This document shows positions 14,988-24,610 of a stretch of DNA of 32,849 nt, piece by piece. Under the pieces are notes generated by a model. That model saw nothing but the letters and a program-made list of their open reading frames with translations. It ran no database searches and was not told the DNA's origin. The stretch covers positions 1 through 32,849 of the forward strand of contig JAHDBF010000010.1 in the NCBI GenBank assembly GCA_020630525.1, given 5' to 3'. A program made the translations under genes and the position numbers. This DNA comes from Saprospiraceae bacterium. Lineage in GTDB: Bacteria; Bacteroidota; Bacteroidia; Chitinophagales; Saprospiraceae. The stretch's first letter is position 1, and each line of letters opens with the position of its first letter.

Positions 14988-17900
14988 ATGAAAATCCTAA
15001 AATTACAATTTAAAAATATCAATAACCTAAAAGGGGAACACGAAATTGCATTTGATAAAATTCCTTTGGATGATGCAGGAATTTTTGCCATTACTGGACC
15101 GACTGGATCGGGAAAGTCCACCATTCTCGACGTTGTTACTTTAGCCTTGTTTAATGAAGTGCCAAGATATGGTAAAATTTCAACCAAAGGTATCTCGGAT
15201 TTAGGATCTATATTAACGCACCATACCAAAGATGCTTTTGCTATCATTAATTATGAAACAAAAGGGGTGAAATATACTTCTGAGTGGAGAATTAAGTTTG
15301 CTAAAACGGGAAAACTTCGGGACTATGAAATGCATTTATATGATGGTAACGGGAAACCAATATCTGATAAGAAAAGCGAAGTCCCAACGCTAAATGCGGA
15401 AATTATTGGGTTAGAATACAATCAATTTATTAAGTCAATTATTTTATCCCAAGGACAATTTGCAAAATTCCTAAAGGCGAACAAAAATGAAAGAGGTGCG
15501 CTTTTGGAAAATATAACGGGTACTAGTATATATCGTAAAATAGGAAAAGCAACTTATGAAAAAACCAAAACAATAAAGGAGCAATTAAAACAAGAAATTT
15601 CTAAAATCGAATTAATCCAAACGCTATCAGATCAAGAAAGAGATCAGATTGATGCAGAACTAAATACACTTAAAGAAAATGGATTAACACTAAATAAAGA
15701 AATCAAATTATTATCGGAAATAAAACATGCCAAACAAGAAATACACAATGCGACATCTACGCTTAATGATTTAAAAGATAGATATAATAACACTCTCGCT
15801 GAATTGGCTAACTTTGAATCTGAAAAGAAGAAACTCGAAATTAATGAAAAACTCGCTCCGATAAAGGGAGATTTTGCGCTTTATCAAAACCACTCAATTA
15901 AAGTTAAGGAAACCATTTCTGAGATAGAAAAAACAAAACAAAAACTAGTCATCGCAAAAAATGGTTTGACAGATGCTATCTCGAAGATGGCAATATTAAC
16001 CAATGAAAATGTAGATAAAAATAATTTTAAATCTGTCATGAGCACCTTTGAAAAAAAGGTTAATGACCTCACCAGTAAACTATCTCATGAAAAAGAAAAG
16101 GGTAGGGAAAAAAGGAATGCAATTAACGATAAAATTGTAAAGCATAAAATTGAGATTAGCGATAAAGCAAAACCAATTGATGCCATAAGTTTTTTATCAA
16201 GTCAGATGCCCGCATTAGACAAATTGATAAATGCTGTAAAAATAAATACCAATTCTGATCAATCGACACTAAGGAAAAAACTTAAAGAGCTATCAGAAGA
16301 ACTCTCTCTACTTACTGATTTAAATGTAGAATATGTTAAGTATACAGAATTAGAAAAATCTTATAAGCAAGTAGAAGAAAAAATTTCTGTTTCGCAAAAA
16401 GCTATCGCTGTAAATAATCCAATTTTAGAAAAATCTAAAAGGTTGGTAGAGGGTTTAGGAGAAAAATTAGAATTACTGAATCAGCAAAAAGTCGATGCAC
16501 AACTGATCTTGTCTCTGACAGAGCATAGACATAATTTAAAAAACGGTCAGCCGTGTCCGTTATGTGGGGCTTTAGCACATCCATATGCAAAAAAAAATGT
16601 AATTAAAACAGATGATGAAATAGAAATAAAAATAGGGAATGTAAAGACTCAGTATGAGCAAGAATCTGCTGAAGTAGTTAAATTAACAAATATTGTTGTT
16701 GCTGCTAAAGCATCTTTAAAAGTCCAAGAAGAACAATTAAAATCTGTAAGAGATGACTTGATGACAAAAGAGAAAGAAACTGATGTTAAACGGAATTCCT
16801 ACAATGGAAAATTAAATATTGAAAAATCAAAAATTAACCACTCCATTGATATTGCAAAATCTAATGTTCAACAATTTGAAAATGCAATGTCCGCATTTGA
16901 GAAAAAAATCGTATTCGATGATTTGTTGAAAGAGTTCACTCTATTGAAAAATATTTCTGAAAATTATAATTCAATTGCATCGCAGAAGAATGTAATGTAT
17001 GGAGGTGAGGATGTAACAAATGACTGCAATGTATTGCAAGATTTATTTGAAAGCAGTAAAACCAAAATAACCCAATATGAAGAAAGATTAAATGCTGACA
17101 AAAGAGGAGTAGAAACATTAAATCTAAAGCTGGCCAGCTTATCAAAATCGATTGAAGAAAAATTAATGGATATTGATGGAGTAACTTTAAATAATATTTC
17201 AGATGTTATATTGGAAGATTCGATACTGAATAATCTTAAAATTAGAGCTGAGAAATTATCCCTCGAACAAACAAGCCTCTTTGCAAAAATTGAATCCGAA
17301 CAAACAAGGTTAGCAAACTTACAGTCTAAAGATAAGTTTCCTAATAAGAAAATGAATGACGTTGTTTTGGAATTAAATAGCAAGGAAATTGCGCAAAAAG
17401 AATATGCAAATAGAGAAGGAGAATTAAGTAATAAATTAAGTCGTGACATACATGACAGAAAACGCATTAAGGTACAAGAAGAAGAAATAAAAAAAATTAA
17501 TATTGAACTAGAAAAGTGGTCTAGCTTAGATGCGCTAATTGGTGACGCAACTGGTAATAAATATGCCAATTTTGCTCAAGGCTTAACCTTGCAAAATTTA
17601 TTGGTATTTGCAAACAGGAGACTAGAAAAACTTACTGATAGATACTTACTTGACAAACCTACAGGTGAAGGTTCTTTAATGATTATAGATCAATATCAAG
17701 GAAATATTCAGCGTTCTGTAAATACACTTTCAGGTGGAGAATCATTTTTAGTAAGCCTTGCACTGGCGTTAAGTCTCTCTGATATGGCTTCTAAAAATGT
17801 ACCATTGGAAAGTCTTTTTATCGATGAAGGCTTTGGAACTTTGGATGGCGAAACATTAGATTTAGCAATGTCGACATTAGAAAAATTACAGTCAGAAAGT

Positions 17901-18011
17901 CAGAAGAAAGTTGGGGTGATTTCACATGTGGAAGCTTTGAAAGATAGAATCGCAGTGCAAATAAAATTAGAAAAAAATAGTCAAGGTTATAGCAAGATAG
18001 TTATTGATTAA
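14988..18011 (+). CDS. sbcC: Exonuclease subunit SbcC (Rad50-like ATPase, 1007 aa)
   Basis: SMC-like ATPase partner of SbcD. Walker A GPTGSGKST at 37-45, long coiled-coil arms from about 190 to 510 and 540 to 860, the zinc-hook CPLC at 523-526 in the middle, the ABC signature LSGGES at 914-919 and Walker B LFIDEGFGTLD at 943-953. All key parts are present and the length is in the family range. It works by dimerising through the zinc hook and using ATP to open SbcD's active site to DNA. It abuts sbcD with no gap. Nothing unusual was seen. Confidence 0.97.
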   Translation: MKILKLQFKNINNLKGEHEIAFDKIPLDDAGIFAITGPTGSGKSTILDVVTLALFNEVPRYGKISTKGISDLGSILTHHTKDAFAIINYETKGVKYTSEWRIKFAKTGKLRDYEMHLYDGNGKPISDKKSEVPTLNAEIIGLEYNQFIKSIILSQGQFAKFLKANKNERGALLENITGTSIYRKIGKATYEKTKTIKEQLKQEISKIELIQTLSDQERDQIDAELNTLKENGLTLNKEIKLLSEIKHAKQEIHNATSTLNDLKDRYNNTLAELANFESEKKKLEINEKLAPIKGDFALYQNHSIKVKETISEIEKTKQKLVIAKNGLTDAISKMAILTNENVDKNNFKSVMSTFEKKVNDLTSKLSHEKEKGREKRNAINDKIVKHKIEISDKAKPIDAISFLSSQMPALDKLINAVKINTNSDQSTLRKKLKELSEELSLLTDLNVEYVKYTELEKSYKQVEEKISVSQKAIAVNNPILEKSKRLVEGLGEKLELLNQQKVDAQLILSLTEHRHNLKNGQPCPLCGALAHPYAKKNVIKTDDEIEIKIGNVKTQYEQESAEVVKLTNIVVAAKASLKVQEEQLKSVRDDLMTKEKETDVKRNSYNGKLNIEKSKINHSIDIAKSNVQQFENAMSAFEKKIVFDDLLKEFTLLKNISENYNSIASQKNVMYGGEDVTNDCNVLQDLFESSKTKITQYEERLNADKRGVETLNLKLASLSKSIEEKLMDIDGVTLNNISDVILEDSILNNLKIRAEKLSLEQTSLFAKIESEQTRLANLQSKDKFPNKKMNDVVLELNSKEIAQKEYANREGELSNKLSRDIHDRKRIKVQEEEIKKINIELEKWSSLDALIGDATGNKYANFAQGLTLQNLLVFANRRLEKLTDRYLLDKPTGEGSLMIIDQYQGNIQRSVNTLSGGESFLVSLALALSLSDMASKNVPLESLFIDEGFGTLDGETLDLAMSTLEKLQSESQKKVGVISHVEALKDRIAVQIKLEKNSQGYSKIVID

Positions 18012-18025
18012 TACTAAATGAGATT

Positions 18026-19114
18026 ATGAAATATATATTGTTTTTTATTTGTTTTACCAATATTGCAATTTGCCAAAATTTAGATGTTGTAAGGGATGTG
18101 ATTTCGGATGCTGAATTTCCACGCGCAAAATTTAAGATAAAGTATAAAGACCGTATTAGTAAAATTAAATATTTAAAATTTAAAGGAGATAATTCTACTG
18201 TATTAAATGGAGATATTTCTATTCACTATGTTTCTAATTTAAAGCAACTAAATTTAAACGATAAAAGAATTGAAAAGATATTAGATTACTATGTATTTGA
18301 ATTTCAAAAATTAGGATTTGAAGTATTAGATAGAAATAAATCTACAGTTACATTTTTGCAAAAAGACCATTCAGGCATAAAGAAGTTTTTACAAATTTTT
18401 ATTGCAAAAAGCCGCGATGTTTATTCTAAATTTGTCTTTGCAGAAAACATTGTTTCAATAGAGCGCGACATTACATCTGTCTACTTTGATAACCCTTCTT
18501 TTGAAGGAAAAGAAAGTCCTGGATATTTTAGAAGTAACGCTAGTGGTAACTTTGAAAGTACTTGGAATCTAGACTCTTGGGTTGATTGTGGATCAATTTA
18601 TTTTGAGACTGATTCTCCACCAAATTTGCATAGTGCTAAAACTAATTATTTTAAAGTAAAATCTTATCCATCAGATGGAGAAACATTTCTAGATCTTGTT
18701 GTACGAGCAAACAATACTTATGAGTCAATAAGCCAAGAAATGAATTTTCCTTTTAAGAAAGATTCTTGCTATTCTTTTAAAATTGATTTAAAAACAAGTC
18801 CAGATATGGAAAGCCCAGTTAGAGAAACAAGTGGAACAAGGGTTTCTCCTTCTGTCAAAAAATTTGATTCACCTACAGTTTTAAATATCTACTTAGGTAA
18901 TAATAACTGTGATTTTGAGCAATTAGCATTTTCTACAGAACAAATATTTAATGAAGATTGGAAAACATATCAGATTGACTTTGTACCCGAGCAAGATTTT
19001 AGATTTATAGGTTTTCAAGCCTATTATGCAAATTCAAGTATGAAGTTAGGAAATGGAAACTTACTAATGGATAATATCCATGATCTAAGGATAGGAACTT
19101 GTCCTGAAAAATAA
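18026..19114 (+). CDS. Secreted protein with a C-terminal NPSFEG-type beta-sandwich domain (362 aa)
   Basis: A signal peptide spans 1-16 (ends IAICQ). Residues about 18-145 form an unassigned alpha/beta region. From NPSFEGKESPGYF onwards (about 157-357) the sequence looks like the carbohydrate-binding-type beta-sandwich often found in secreted Bacteroidota proteins: the NPSFEG opening, paired cysteines, and a closing LLMDNIHDLRIGTC. There is no T9SS sorting domain after it. It starts 14 bp after sbcC, so it may be co-transcribed, but its function is clearly different. The binding target is unknown. Confidence 0.8.
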   Translation: MKYILFFICFTNIAICQNLDVVRDVISDAEFPRAKFKIKYKDRISKIKYLKFKGDNSTVLNGDISIHYVSNLKQLNLNDKRIEKILDYYVFEFQKLGFEVLDRNKSTVTFLQKDHSGIKKFLQIFIAKSRDVYSKFVFAENIVSIERDITSVYFDNPSFEGKESPGYFRSNASGNFESTWNLDSWVDCGSIYFETDSPPNLHSAKTNYFKVKSYPSDGETFLDLVVRANNTYESISQEMNFPFKKDSCYSFKIDLKTSPDMESPVRETSGTRVSPSVKKFDSPTVLNIYLGNNNCDFEQLAFSTEQIFNEDWKTYQIDFVPEQDFRFIGFQAYYANSSMKLGNGNLLMDNIHDLRIGTCPEK

Positions 19115-19184
19115 ATTTTTGATAATTATATTAGTAGAATAATTAAACCCTTTATTCGTTTATATATGACAACTCAAAACAAAA

Positions 19185-21683
19185 TTGGACAAAGCTTATT
19201 TGCATAAAATTACCACAATATTTTTTGCCATTGTTGGATTCATTTCTTCTGTTAGTGCTCAATCTATCAGTGGAACAATTTTTAATGAAGATGGTGAACA
19301 CATTCCATATGTAAATATTTACGTTACAGAATTAGGTAGTGGCACATCGACAGATGAAAATGGCGCATATTTTCTAAATCTCGATCCAGGGTTATACCAA
19401 TTTGTGTTTTCTGCAATTGGATATGAAACAAGAAAACTTCCAGTAGAAATCCAATTGAACCAGGAAAAAGATGTTGTGCTCAAGCTTTCAGAAACTGCAC
19501 TAGATGAAGTGGTCATAAAGGCATCAAAACGTGATCCTGCATATGAAATAATCCAAAATGTAATCAAAAATAAAGACAAACATCTCAAAAGCTTAAATAG
19601 CTTAAAAAGTGATGTGTACATAAAATCATTCGAAGTAATTGAGGATATAAATTCAAAGCAGAAAAAGAAAAAATCTAATGAGAGAGATGATGCTGCAAAA
19701 TTAGACGTTGATCCATTTGAACTTGCTGAAAAGGAAAAGCAGAAAGAAATGGCTAAGTACAATTTTTTAGAATTACAATTGGTGCTTAATTATCAATATC
19801 CGCAAAACTTCAAGGAAGAACGTACCGCTTTTAAAAAATATGGCGATGATTCTGGGTTGTTTTTACCAACATTCGCTGATTGTAATATTAACTTTTATAA
19901 AAATTTGGTTTCCCTCAGAAGTATAACGGATACACCTATCGTTTCTCCATTTAGTCGTACATCAATTTTGAGCTACAAATACAAATTAATATCAAGCAAA
20001 ACAGTAAATGGGATTCTAGTCCATGAAATAAAAGTTACTCCTCGTAAATCTGGAAACAACACAGTTTCTGGAATGGTCTATATAAATGACGAGCAGTGGA
20101 CAATCAATCGTGTAGATTTAAGCCTATACAAAGGCAGCTCAAAAATCTATGATCAATTTAACATTAACCAAGATTACAAACAATATGAAGGTGATATATG
20201 GTTGCCAGTTAATCAAGTATTTACCTATGAAACAAAACAAGGCAGGTCGACAAATTTTAAAGGAAGTACAACCATAAAATACGATAATTGTCAAATCAAT
20301 TTTCCTTTTCCTGAAAAGTATTTTGATGACGAAGTAGTTAGTATTACGCAGGAAGCTTATGATAGAGATTCTGTTTACTGGAATGCTTTACGACCTATTC
20401 CTTTGAATACAAATGAACGAAAACTGGTAGAATATAAGGATAGCCTACAGACCATTTATGATAGTCCCGCTTACAAAGACAGTATTCAGAAAGCATTCAA
20501 TAAAGTGGAAATATTGGAGCTACTTTGGTTTGGGCTTGGATTTAGAAACCATAAAAGAAAGGAACAAGTTTTTCTGCCGCCAATCCCAGGTTTTATGAAT
20601 TTTAGCGTTGTTGGAGGATTTAGAGCAGGTTTATATTCGTCTTATTTTCGTAAGTTTAAATCCAATCAATTTTATAATACTGATGGTTGGTTTAGTGTTG
20701 GTTTAAAAAATCGAGACCTCACCGGATCTATCAGACACAGATTCCGTTACGACCCATTTAAACAAGGGGATATATTCTTTAGGGTACGTAAAGAATACAA
20801 GCTTGTTAATGAGTACGATGCTTTTATTAATCAGTTAAATGTATCAAATTATTATCTCAATAAAGTGATAGAATTGGGGCATTCTATCGAACTATTCAAT
20901 GGTTTTAGGATCACTACGTTTGTAGAACAGAACTGGCGAGAATCTATAGAAGGAATTGATAGGAGCAGTTTTTTGACAGATATTATTGACGATGAAGGCA
21001 TCTTTGAATTTGATGGCTATAATGCTTTTATCTCTTACCTAACACTGAGTTATACGCCTAAACAGAAGTATATGCGCGAACCAGATCGGAAAGTGATACT
21101 CGGTAGTAAATGGCCTACTTTTGGAATTCGTCATAATAAAGGATGGCGACAAATATTCGATAGTGAAGTGGATTTTGATTACATAGAAGGGTATATAGAA
21201 CAAGATTTAATCTTAGGTGTGCTCGGTAATTCTAAGTATAACTTTAAAGCAGGAACCTTTTTAAATACCGAAGATTTAAGATTTTTAGACATTAAGCAAT
21301 TTAGACAATCCGATCCACTTTTATATTCTGATCCATTAAATTCTTTTCAAGTATTGGATACAAGCCTTGTCACTGATAAGCCATTTGTAGAAGCGCATTG
21401 GATCCATCATTTCAATGGTGCGTTGATTAACAATATTCCTTTGGTTAAGAAAACTAGAATTTCTGTTGTCGTGGGTGCAGGGTCTCTATGGATTCCAATA
21501 GAGAAATTTGCGCACCAAGAATTATTTGCAGGTATCGAACGAATTTTTAAAATCGGACCAAGACGTCGCTTGAGATTAGGCGTCTATGGAGTTTTAGGAA
21601 ATTCTAATAATGAACCGATTGAGGCAGAGTATAAATTCAGTATTGATATTATAGATACTTGGAAAAGAGATTGGAGTTTTTAA
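19185..21683 (+). CDS. DUF5686 / carboxypeptidase-regulatory-like outer-membrane protein (832 aa), TTG start
   Basis: A signal peptide of about 26 residues ends VSAQ. Residues 27-105 form a CarboxypepD_reg-like domain (SISGTIFNEDGEHIPYVNIY, then YQFVFSAIGYETRK), followed by the EVVIKAS linker common in TonB-dependent-like proteins. The rest matches the DUF5686 outer-membrane family, with many aromatic beta-strand segments and a C-terminal TWKRDWSF. The family is widespread in Bacteroidota and its function is not settled. There is no TonB box or plug domain visible. An in-frame TGA at 19167 leaves TTG at 19185 as the first start. An ATG at 19166 opens another frame that ends after 13 codons at 19207. 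Confidence 0.9.
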   Translation: MDKAYLHKITTIFFAIVGFISSVSAQSISGTIFNEDGEHIPYVNIYVTELGSGTSTDENGAYFLNLDPGLYQFVFSAIGYETRKLPVEIQLNQEKDVVLKLSETALDEVVIKASKRDPAYEIIQNVIKNKDKHLKSLNSLKSDVYIKSFEVIEDINSKQKKKKSNERDDAAKLDVDPFELAEKEKQKEMAKYNFLELQLVLNYQYPQNFKEERTAFKKYGDDSGLFLPTFADCNINFYKNLVSLRSITDTPIVSPFSRTSILSYKYKLISSKTVNGILVHEIKVTPRKSGNNTVSGMVYINDEQWTINRVDLSLYKGSSKIYDQFNINQDYKQYEGDIWLPVNQVFTYETKQGRSTNFKGSTTIKYDNCQINFPFPEKYFDDEVVSITQEAYDRDSVYWNALRPIPLNTNERKLVEYKDSLQTIYDSPAYKDSIQKAFNKVEILELLWFGLGFRNHKRKEQVFLPPIPGFMNFSVVGGFRAGLYSSYFRKFKSNQFYNTDGWFSVGLKNRDLTGSIRHRFRYDPFKQGDIFFRVRKEYKLVNEYDAFINQLNVSNYYLNKVIELGHSIELFNGFRITTFVEQNWRESIEGIDRSSFLTDIIDDEGIFEFDGYNAFISYLTLSYTPKQKYMREPDRKVILGSKWPTFGIRHNKGWRQIFDSEVDFDYIEGYIEQDLILGVLGNSKYNFKAGTFLNTEDLRFLDIKQFRQSDPLLYSDPLNSFQVLDTSLVTDKPFVEAHWIHHFNGALINNIPLVKKTRISVVVGAGSLWIPIEKFAHQELFAGIERIFKIGPRRRLRLGVYGVLGNSNNEPIEAEYKFSIDIIDTWKRDWSF

Positions 21684-21704
21684 TATAATCGTTGATGAAT
21701 AGCA

Positions 21705-21712
21705 TATATTTG
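21705..21712 (+). promoter_or_regulatory. TATATTTG box, -7 element of the EEP-family gene
   Basis: Perfect match to the Bacteroidota TAnnTTTG element. Only 10 nt separate it from ATT at 21723, where the extended N-terminus of the EEP protein would begin. Transcription should start a few bases after the box, giving a leader of a few nucleotides at most. A TTG at the usual -33 distance is not evident. Confidence 0.55.
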
Positions 21713-21773
21713 TAATAAAATAATTACCATCAAAAAGATATTACTTTTCATCGTTTTAGCTCCGATATTATAT

Positions 21774-22799
21774 GTGATTTTTGTGCTTGTATCGGGTACA
21801 GTTTTCGATTTTCAACCTGAAGAAAAAATTGATTTAGAACTAAAAAATAACTTCGCTGAGCCTTTAGATTCTAGTTTTACTTTTATGACTTGGAATATAG
21901 GGTATTGCGGTCTTGGAAAAGAAGCAGCTTTCTTTTATGATAGTGGAGGGTTTTATACATCAGCTGGAAAAAACGTAAGAGAAAGTGAGCCTCATGTAAA
22001 GAAGAATATAGCTGGTGTTACCAATTTTCTAGATTCTTTAGATTATGATTTTCTTTTGTTACAAGAAGTTGATCGTGCCTCAAAACGTAGTTACTGGATT
22101 GATCAGTATAGTGCAATAGATCATGCTGTAGATGATTATAACGGAGTTTTTTCTGTTAATTTTAGAAGTGGACGTGTACCAGTTCCGTTGCTAGAGCCAT
22201 GGAATATTATTGGTGCTGTAGAAAGTGGTTTAGCAAGTTTTTCTAAAGCTAAGCCTATGACATCAATGCGTTATCAACTACCTGGAGAATACCCTTGGCC
22301 AGACAGAATTTTTCACTTAGATCGTTGTGCAGCTTTCCAGTGGTTCCCGCTCAAAAATGGTAAGTCATTGGTAGTAGTAAATACCCATAATTCTGCCTAT
22401 GATAAAGGTGGTAAGTTAAAAGCGATGCAGTTGGATTATCTCGAAAAAGAATTGCAAGCAGAATATAAAAAAGGAAATTACATAGTTATAGGCGGTGATT
22501 GGAATCAAGGACCACTAAATTATCGTGATGAAATTAATCCTAATATATATGGTAATGCTACCGAGGTAACGGCCATAACACAAGACTTTTTAAGTGATTG
22601 GACAATGGTATCAAACTACACCGTTCCAACCAATAGGAGTGTGGGCGAGCCACTAGATGTTGATAGTACCGAAGTGAAGGTGATAGACTTTTTCTATATT
22701 TCCCCTAATATGAAAATGGATACTGTTTTTGGCGTAGACCTCGGTTTTGATTATTCTGATCACCAGCCAGTAGTAATGCAGGCAAGTATATTGAAATAA
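21774..22799 (+). CDS. Membrane-anchored endonuclease/exonuclease/phosphatase family protein; real start probably near 21723
   Basis: EEP-fold metal-dependent phosphodiesterase. Motifs (numbered from GTG at 21774): N41 in TWNIG, E98 in LLQEVD, NTHNSAY, D242 and N244 in GGDWNQG, D329 and H330 in YSDHQPV. The substrate could be DNA, a phospholipid or another phosphoester; the family does not settle it. The GTG start would cut off most of a TM anchor. The frame is open from 21699, and reading from ATT at 21723 gives TIKKILLFIVLAPILYVIFV, a typical anchor with positive charges, for a 358-aa protein. No ATG exists there, so a non-standard start such as ATT is likely. The active domain would face the periplasm. 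Confidence 0.88.
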   Translation: MIFVLVSGTVFDFQPEEKIDLELKNNFAEPLDSSFTFMTWNIGYCGLGKEAAFFYDSGGFYTSAGKNVRESEPHVKKNIAGVTNFLDSLDYDFLLLQEVDRASKRSYWIDQYSAIDHAVDDYNGVFSVNFRSGRVPVPLLEPWNIIGAVESGLASFSKAKPMTSMRYQLPGEYPWPDRIFHLDRCAAFQWFPLKNGKSLVVVNTHNSAYDKGGKLKAMQLDYLEKELQAEYKKGNYIVIGGDWNQGPLNYRDEINPNIYGNATEVTAITQDFLSDWTMVSNYTVPTNRSVGEPLDVDSTEVKVIDFFYISPNMKMDTVFGVDLGFDYSDHQPVVMQASILK

Positions 22800-22803
22800 G
22801 AAA

Positions 22804-22831
22804 AGGCAGTAAAGTTTAATCCTTACTGCCT
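22804..22831 (-). terminator. Intrinsic terminator of the cytochrome c peroxidase-like gene
   Basis: Perfect 9-bp stem AGGCAGTAA (22804-22812) and TTACTGCCT (22823-22831) with a 10-nt loop, between two convergent genes. Read on the minus strand the hairpin is followed by TTTTCTTATTT, a good T-run, so it ends the minus-strand gene. On the plus strand it lacks a T-run but may still help to end the EEP transcript. Confidence 0.7.
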
Positions 22832-22849
22832 ACATTAACTGTTTATGAT

Positions 22850-24319
22850 TTATTTGACTATAATCTTTTGCGTAGATACTTTTTTTCCCTGAGTTATCCT
22901 CAACATGTACATGCCTGAACTAAAATCAGCTTTACTAAGTCTATAGTTATTTCCAGTGATTTTATTGGTACTTAACAAGCTTCCATCTGGGGCATACAGT
23001 TTTATTTCTGTTTCTAAATTTGTTGGATTGTCAAATTTAATATTGGCGTATTCACCCATTGGGTTAGGGGAGACAACAACATTTTTTATTGTATAATCAT
23101 CTTTTGTACTTGAACTTAAGTCAAAAGGATCAGACCATATTTCATTTGTTAGAAATGATTCATCTGTTAGCGTTTTCATGAATTCGATTAAGGCATCTTT
23201 TTCTTCTTCAGAAAAGCCAAAACCTCCAGGAGGAATAAATCCAAAATCCCATTCTCCAGGTTCAGGATCAGTACTATAAAAATCAATTACCTCTTCTAGC
23301 GTTTCAAATCTGCCATCATGCATGTAAGGTCCAGTAAGTGCAATATTTCTAAGCGTAGGTACTTTAAACAAATGATTAAAATTGTCACTCCATTCTCCTG
23401 CTCCCAAATCATCATCAGTAGCTGGCAGCCCATTATTAAACATAAAAGGGAAGAATTCTAATATGTCCATATTTGCAAATTCTTCTATCATCACAGAATC
23501 TACCTCAACATCAGGGCCACCAATGAAAAACCCAAAAGGATCTGGTTTTCCCTCAACATGACAAGAGGCACAGTTAACTGAGAATAGCTCTAATCCTAAT
23601 AGTTCCTTCTCATTAAAATCAATAAATTCTGCATTCGCTTGTTCGTCAAAACGACTGTTGAATGTAACCATTGAGCCAATAAAATTTTCCAATGCAATGA
23701 TTATCCTTTCTTCATTTATATTACTGTCTCCAAAAGCATTCGTAAATAATTCTGGGTAATACTCTGTGTCATTTAGCTTAAAGACAACGTCATCCATGTT
23801 TGCACCTATTTCATTTTCATCAAGTAGCGGTAAACGTATCATTTTCTTGAGATCGGTTTCTCTAAGATCCCAAAGAAAGTGAGAATTATTGGTCCAACCC
23901 AAATCATTTAAATGCATGGAATTACGTTTAGTAAGTGCTTGTACACCTTCAGAAAGTGGTTTGTTTTCAGCGAATGATTCAGATTGATTATGACATGAGC
24001 CACAAGAAATATCTTCCATTGCAGACAGCTTTTTGTCGTAAAACAATACTCGGCCTAGCGTCGCAATATCATTGTCTATAAATTCAAAGGCATTGGTATT
24101 TATAAAACCACGTTCGTAGCCTACAGGATCGGGATCAGGTCTAGTAAGGTGATCGGGAAACGTTATTTCAGTATAGTCAAAGGGACTATCAGGCAAATTA
24201 GGGCTTTCATTAAGGATGGTAAAAATAAAATTACTTGTATTACTAACATCTTTAATAGTGAAGTTTGAAAGCAAAAATACTAATGTAATTAGGATTGTGG
24301 GAAGTATAAATTTTTTCAT
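22850..24319 (-). CDS. T9SS-sorted di-heme cytochrome c peroxidase-like protein (489 aa)
   Basis: Di-heme peroxidase (CcpA/MauG superfamily). N-terminal signal peptide (about 1-22). Two c-type heme sites: CGSCH at 106-110 and CASCH at 250-254. Further family marks are LGRVLFYDKKLS and the late YMHDGRFETLEEVIDFY. The final ~78 residues are a T9SS type A sorting domain (VSPNPMGEYANI, YAPDGSLLS, SGMYMLRI, KIIVK end), so the protein is exported across the outer membrane and probably cell-surface attached or released. Such enzymes reduce hydrogen peroxide or oxidise other substrates; which applies here is unknown. Monocistronic, with a good terminator downstream. Confidence 0.94.
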   Translation of the reverse strand: MKKFILPTILITLVFLLSNFTIKDVSNTSNFIFTILNESPNLPDSPFDYTEITFPDHLTRPDPDPVGYERGFINTNAFEFIDNDIATLGRVLFYDKKLSAMEDISCGSCHNQSESFAENKPLSEGVQALTKRNSMHLNDLGWTNNSHFLWDLRETDLKKMIRLPLLDENEIGANMDDVVFKLNDTEYYPELFTNAFGDSNINEERIIIALENFIGSMVTFNSRFDEQANAEFIDFNEKELLGLELFSVNCASCHVEGKPDPFGFFIGGPDVEVDSVMIEEFANMDILEFFPFMFNNGLPATDDDLGAGEWSDNFNHLFKVPTLRNIALTGPYMHDGRFETLEEVIDFYSTDPEPGEWDFGFIPPGGFGFSEEEKDALIEFMKTLTDESFLTNEIWSDPFDLSSSTKDDYTIKNVVVSPNPMGEYANIKFDNPTNLETEIKLYAPDGSLLSTNKITGNNYRLSKADFSSGMYMLRITQGKKVSTQKIIVK

Positions 24320-24338
24320 TGGAAGTGTATTTTGTTAT

Positions 24339-24346
24339 TAAATATA
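24339..24346 (-). promoter_or_regulatory. TATATTTA box, candidate -7 element of the cytochrome c peroxidase-like gene
   Basis: TATATTTA on the minus strand, 19 nt before the ATG at 24319, one mismatch from TAnnTTTG. The rest of the 291-bp gap up to the lipoprotein gene (24320-24610) holds no gene that I can support. Confidence 0.4.
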
Positions 24347-24610
24347 CTGCGAAATATTAATTATGTAAAATAATGCATTGTAATTAACGCAAATATCACA
24401 ACAAATGACTTTTCTTGTCGTGCTTATTAATATAAATGTCTGAAATGCTATAAAACGCTGCTTTGCTTTTGCATTTTAACATTATTTGAGGGGAATATGA
24501 CAGAAACCTATGAAATAGTAGGTTGATTCAGTATTTTGTTTAGTACAAATTTTCAGTCCATTCAATTATAGCTTTTGGGTTGTAATAGATTTAGAATATG
24601 CGTGTATTTA

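Noticed and set aside
16964-17569. Antisense open frame of 201 codons within sbcC
   Set aside because: It mirrors the coiled-coil region of sbcC on the other strand, has a Ser/Phe/Leu-rich composition typical of antisense frames in AT-rich Lys/Glu coding DNA, and shows no domain.
24505-24524. Inverted repeat AACCTA/TAGGTT in the gap after the lipoprotein gene
   Set aside because: Only a 6-bp stem, no T-run in either direction, about 90 bp from the lipoprotein stop; too weak to call a terminator.
24497-24526. Short ATG frame of 9 codons after a GAGGGGAAT purine stretch
   Set aside because: Looks like a Shine-Dalgarno plus leader peptide, but no gene on the plus strand follows, and Bacteroidota rarely rely on such sites.
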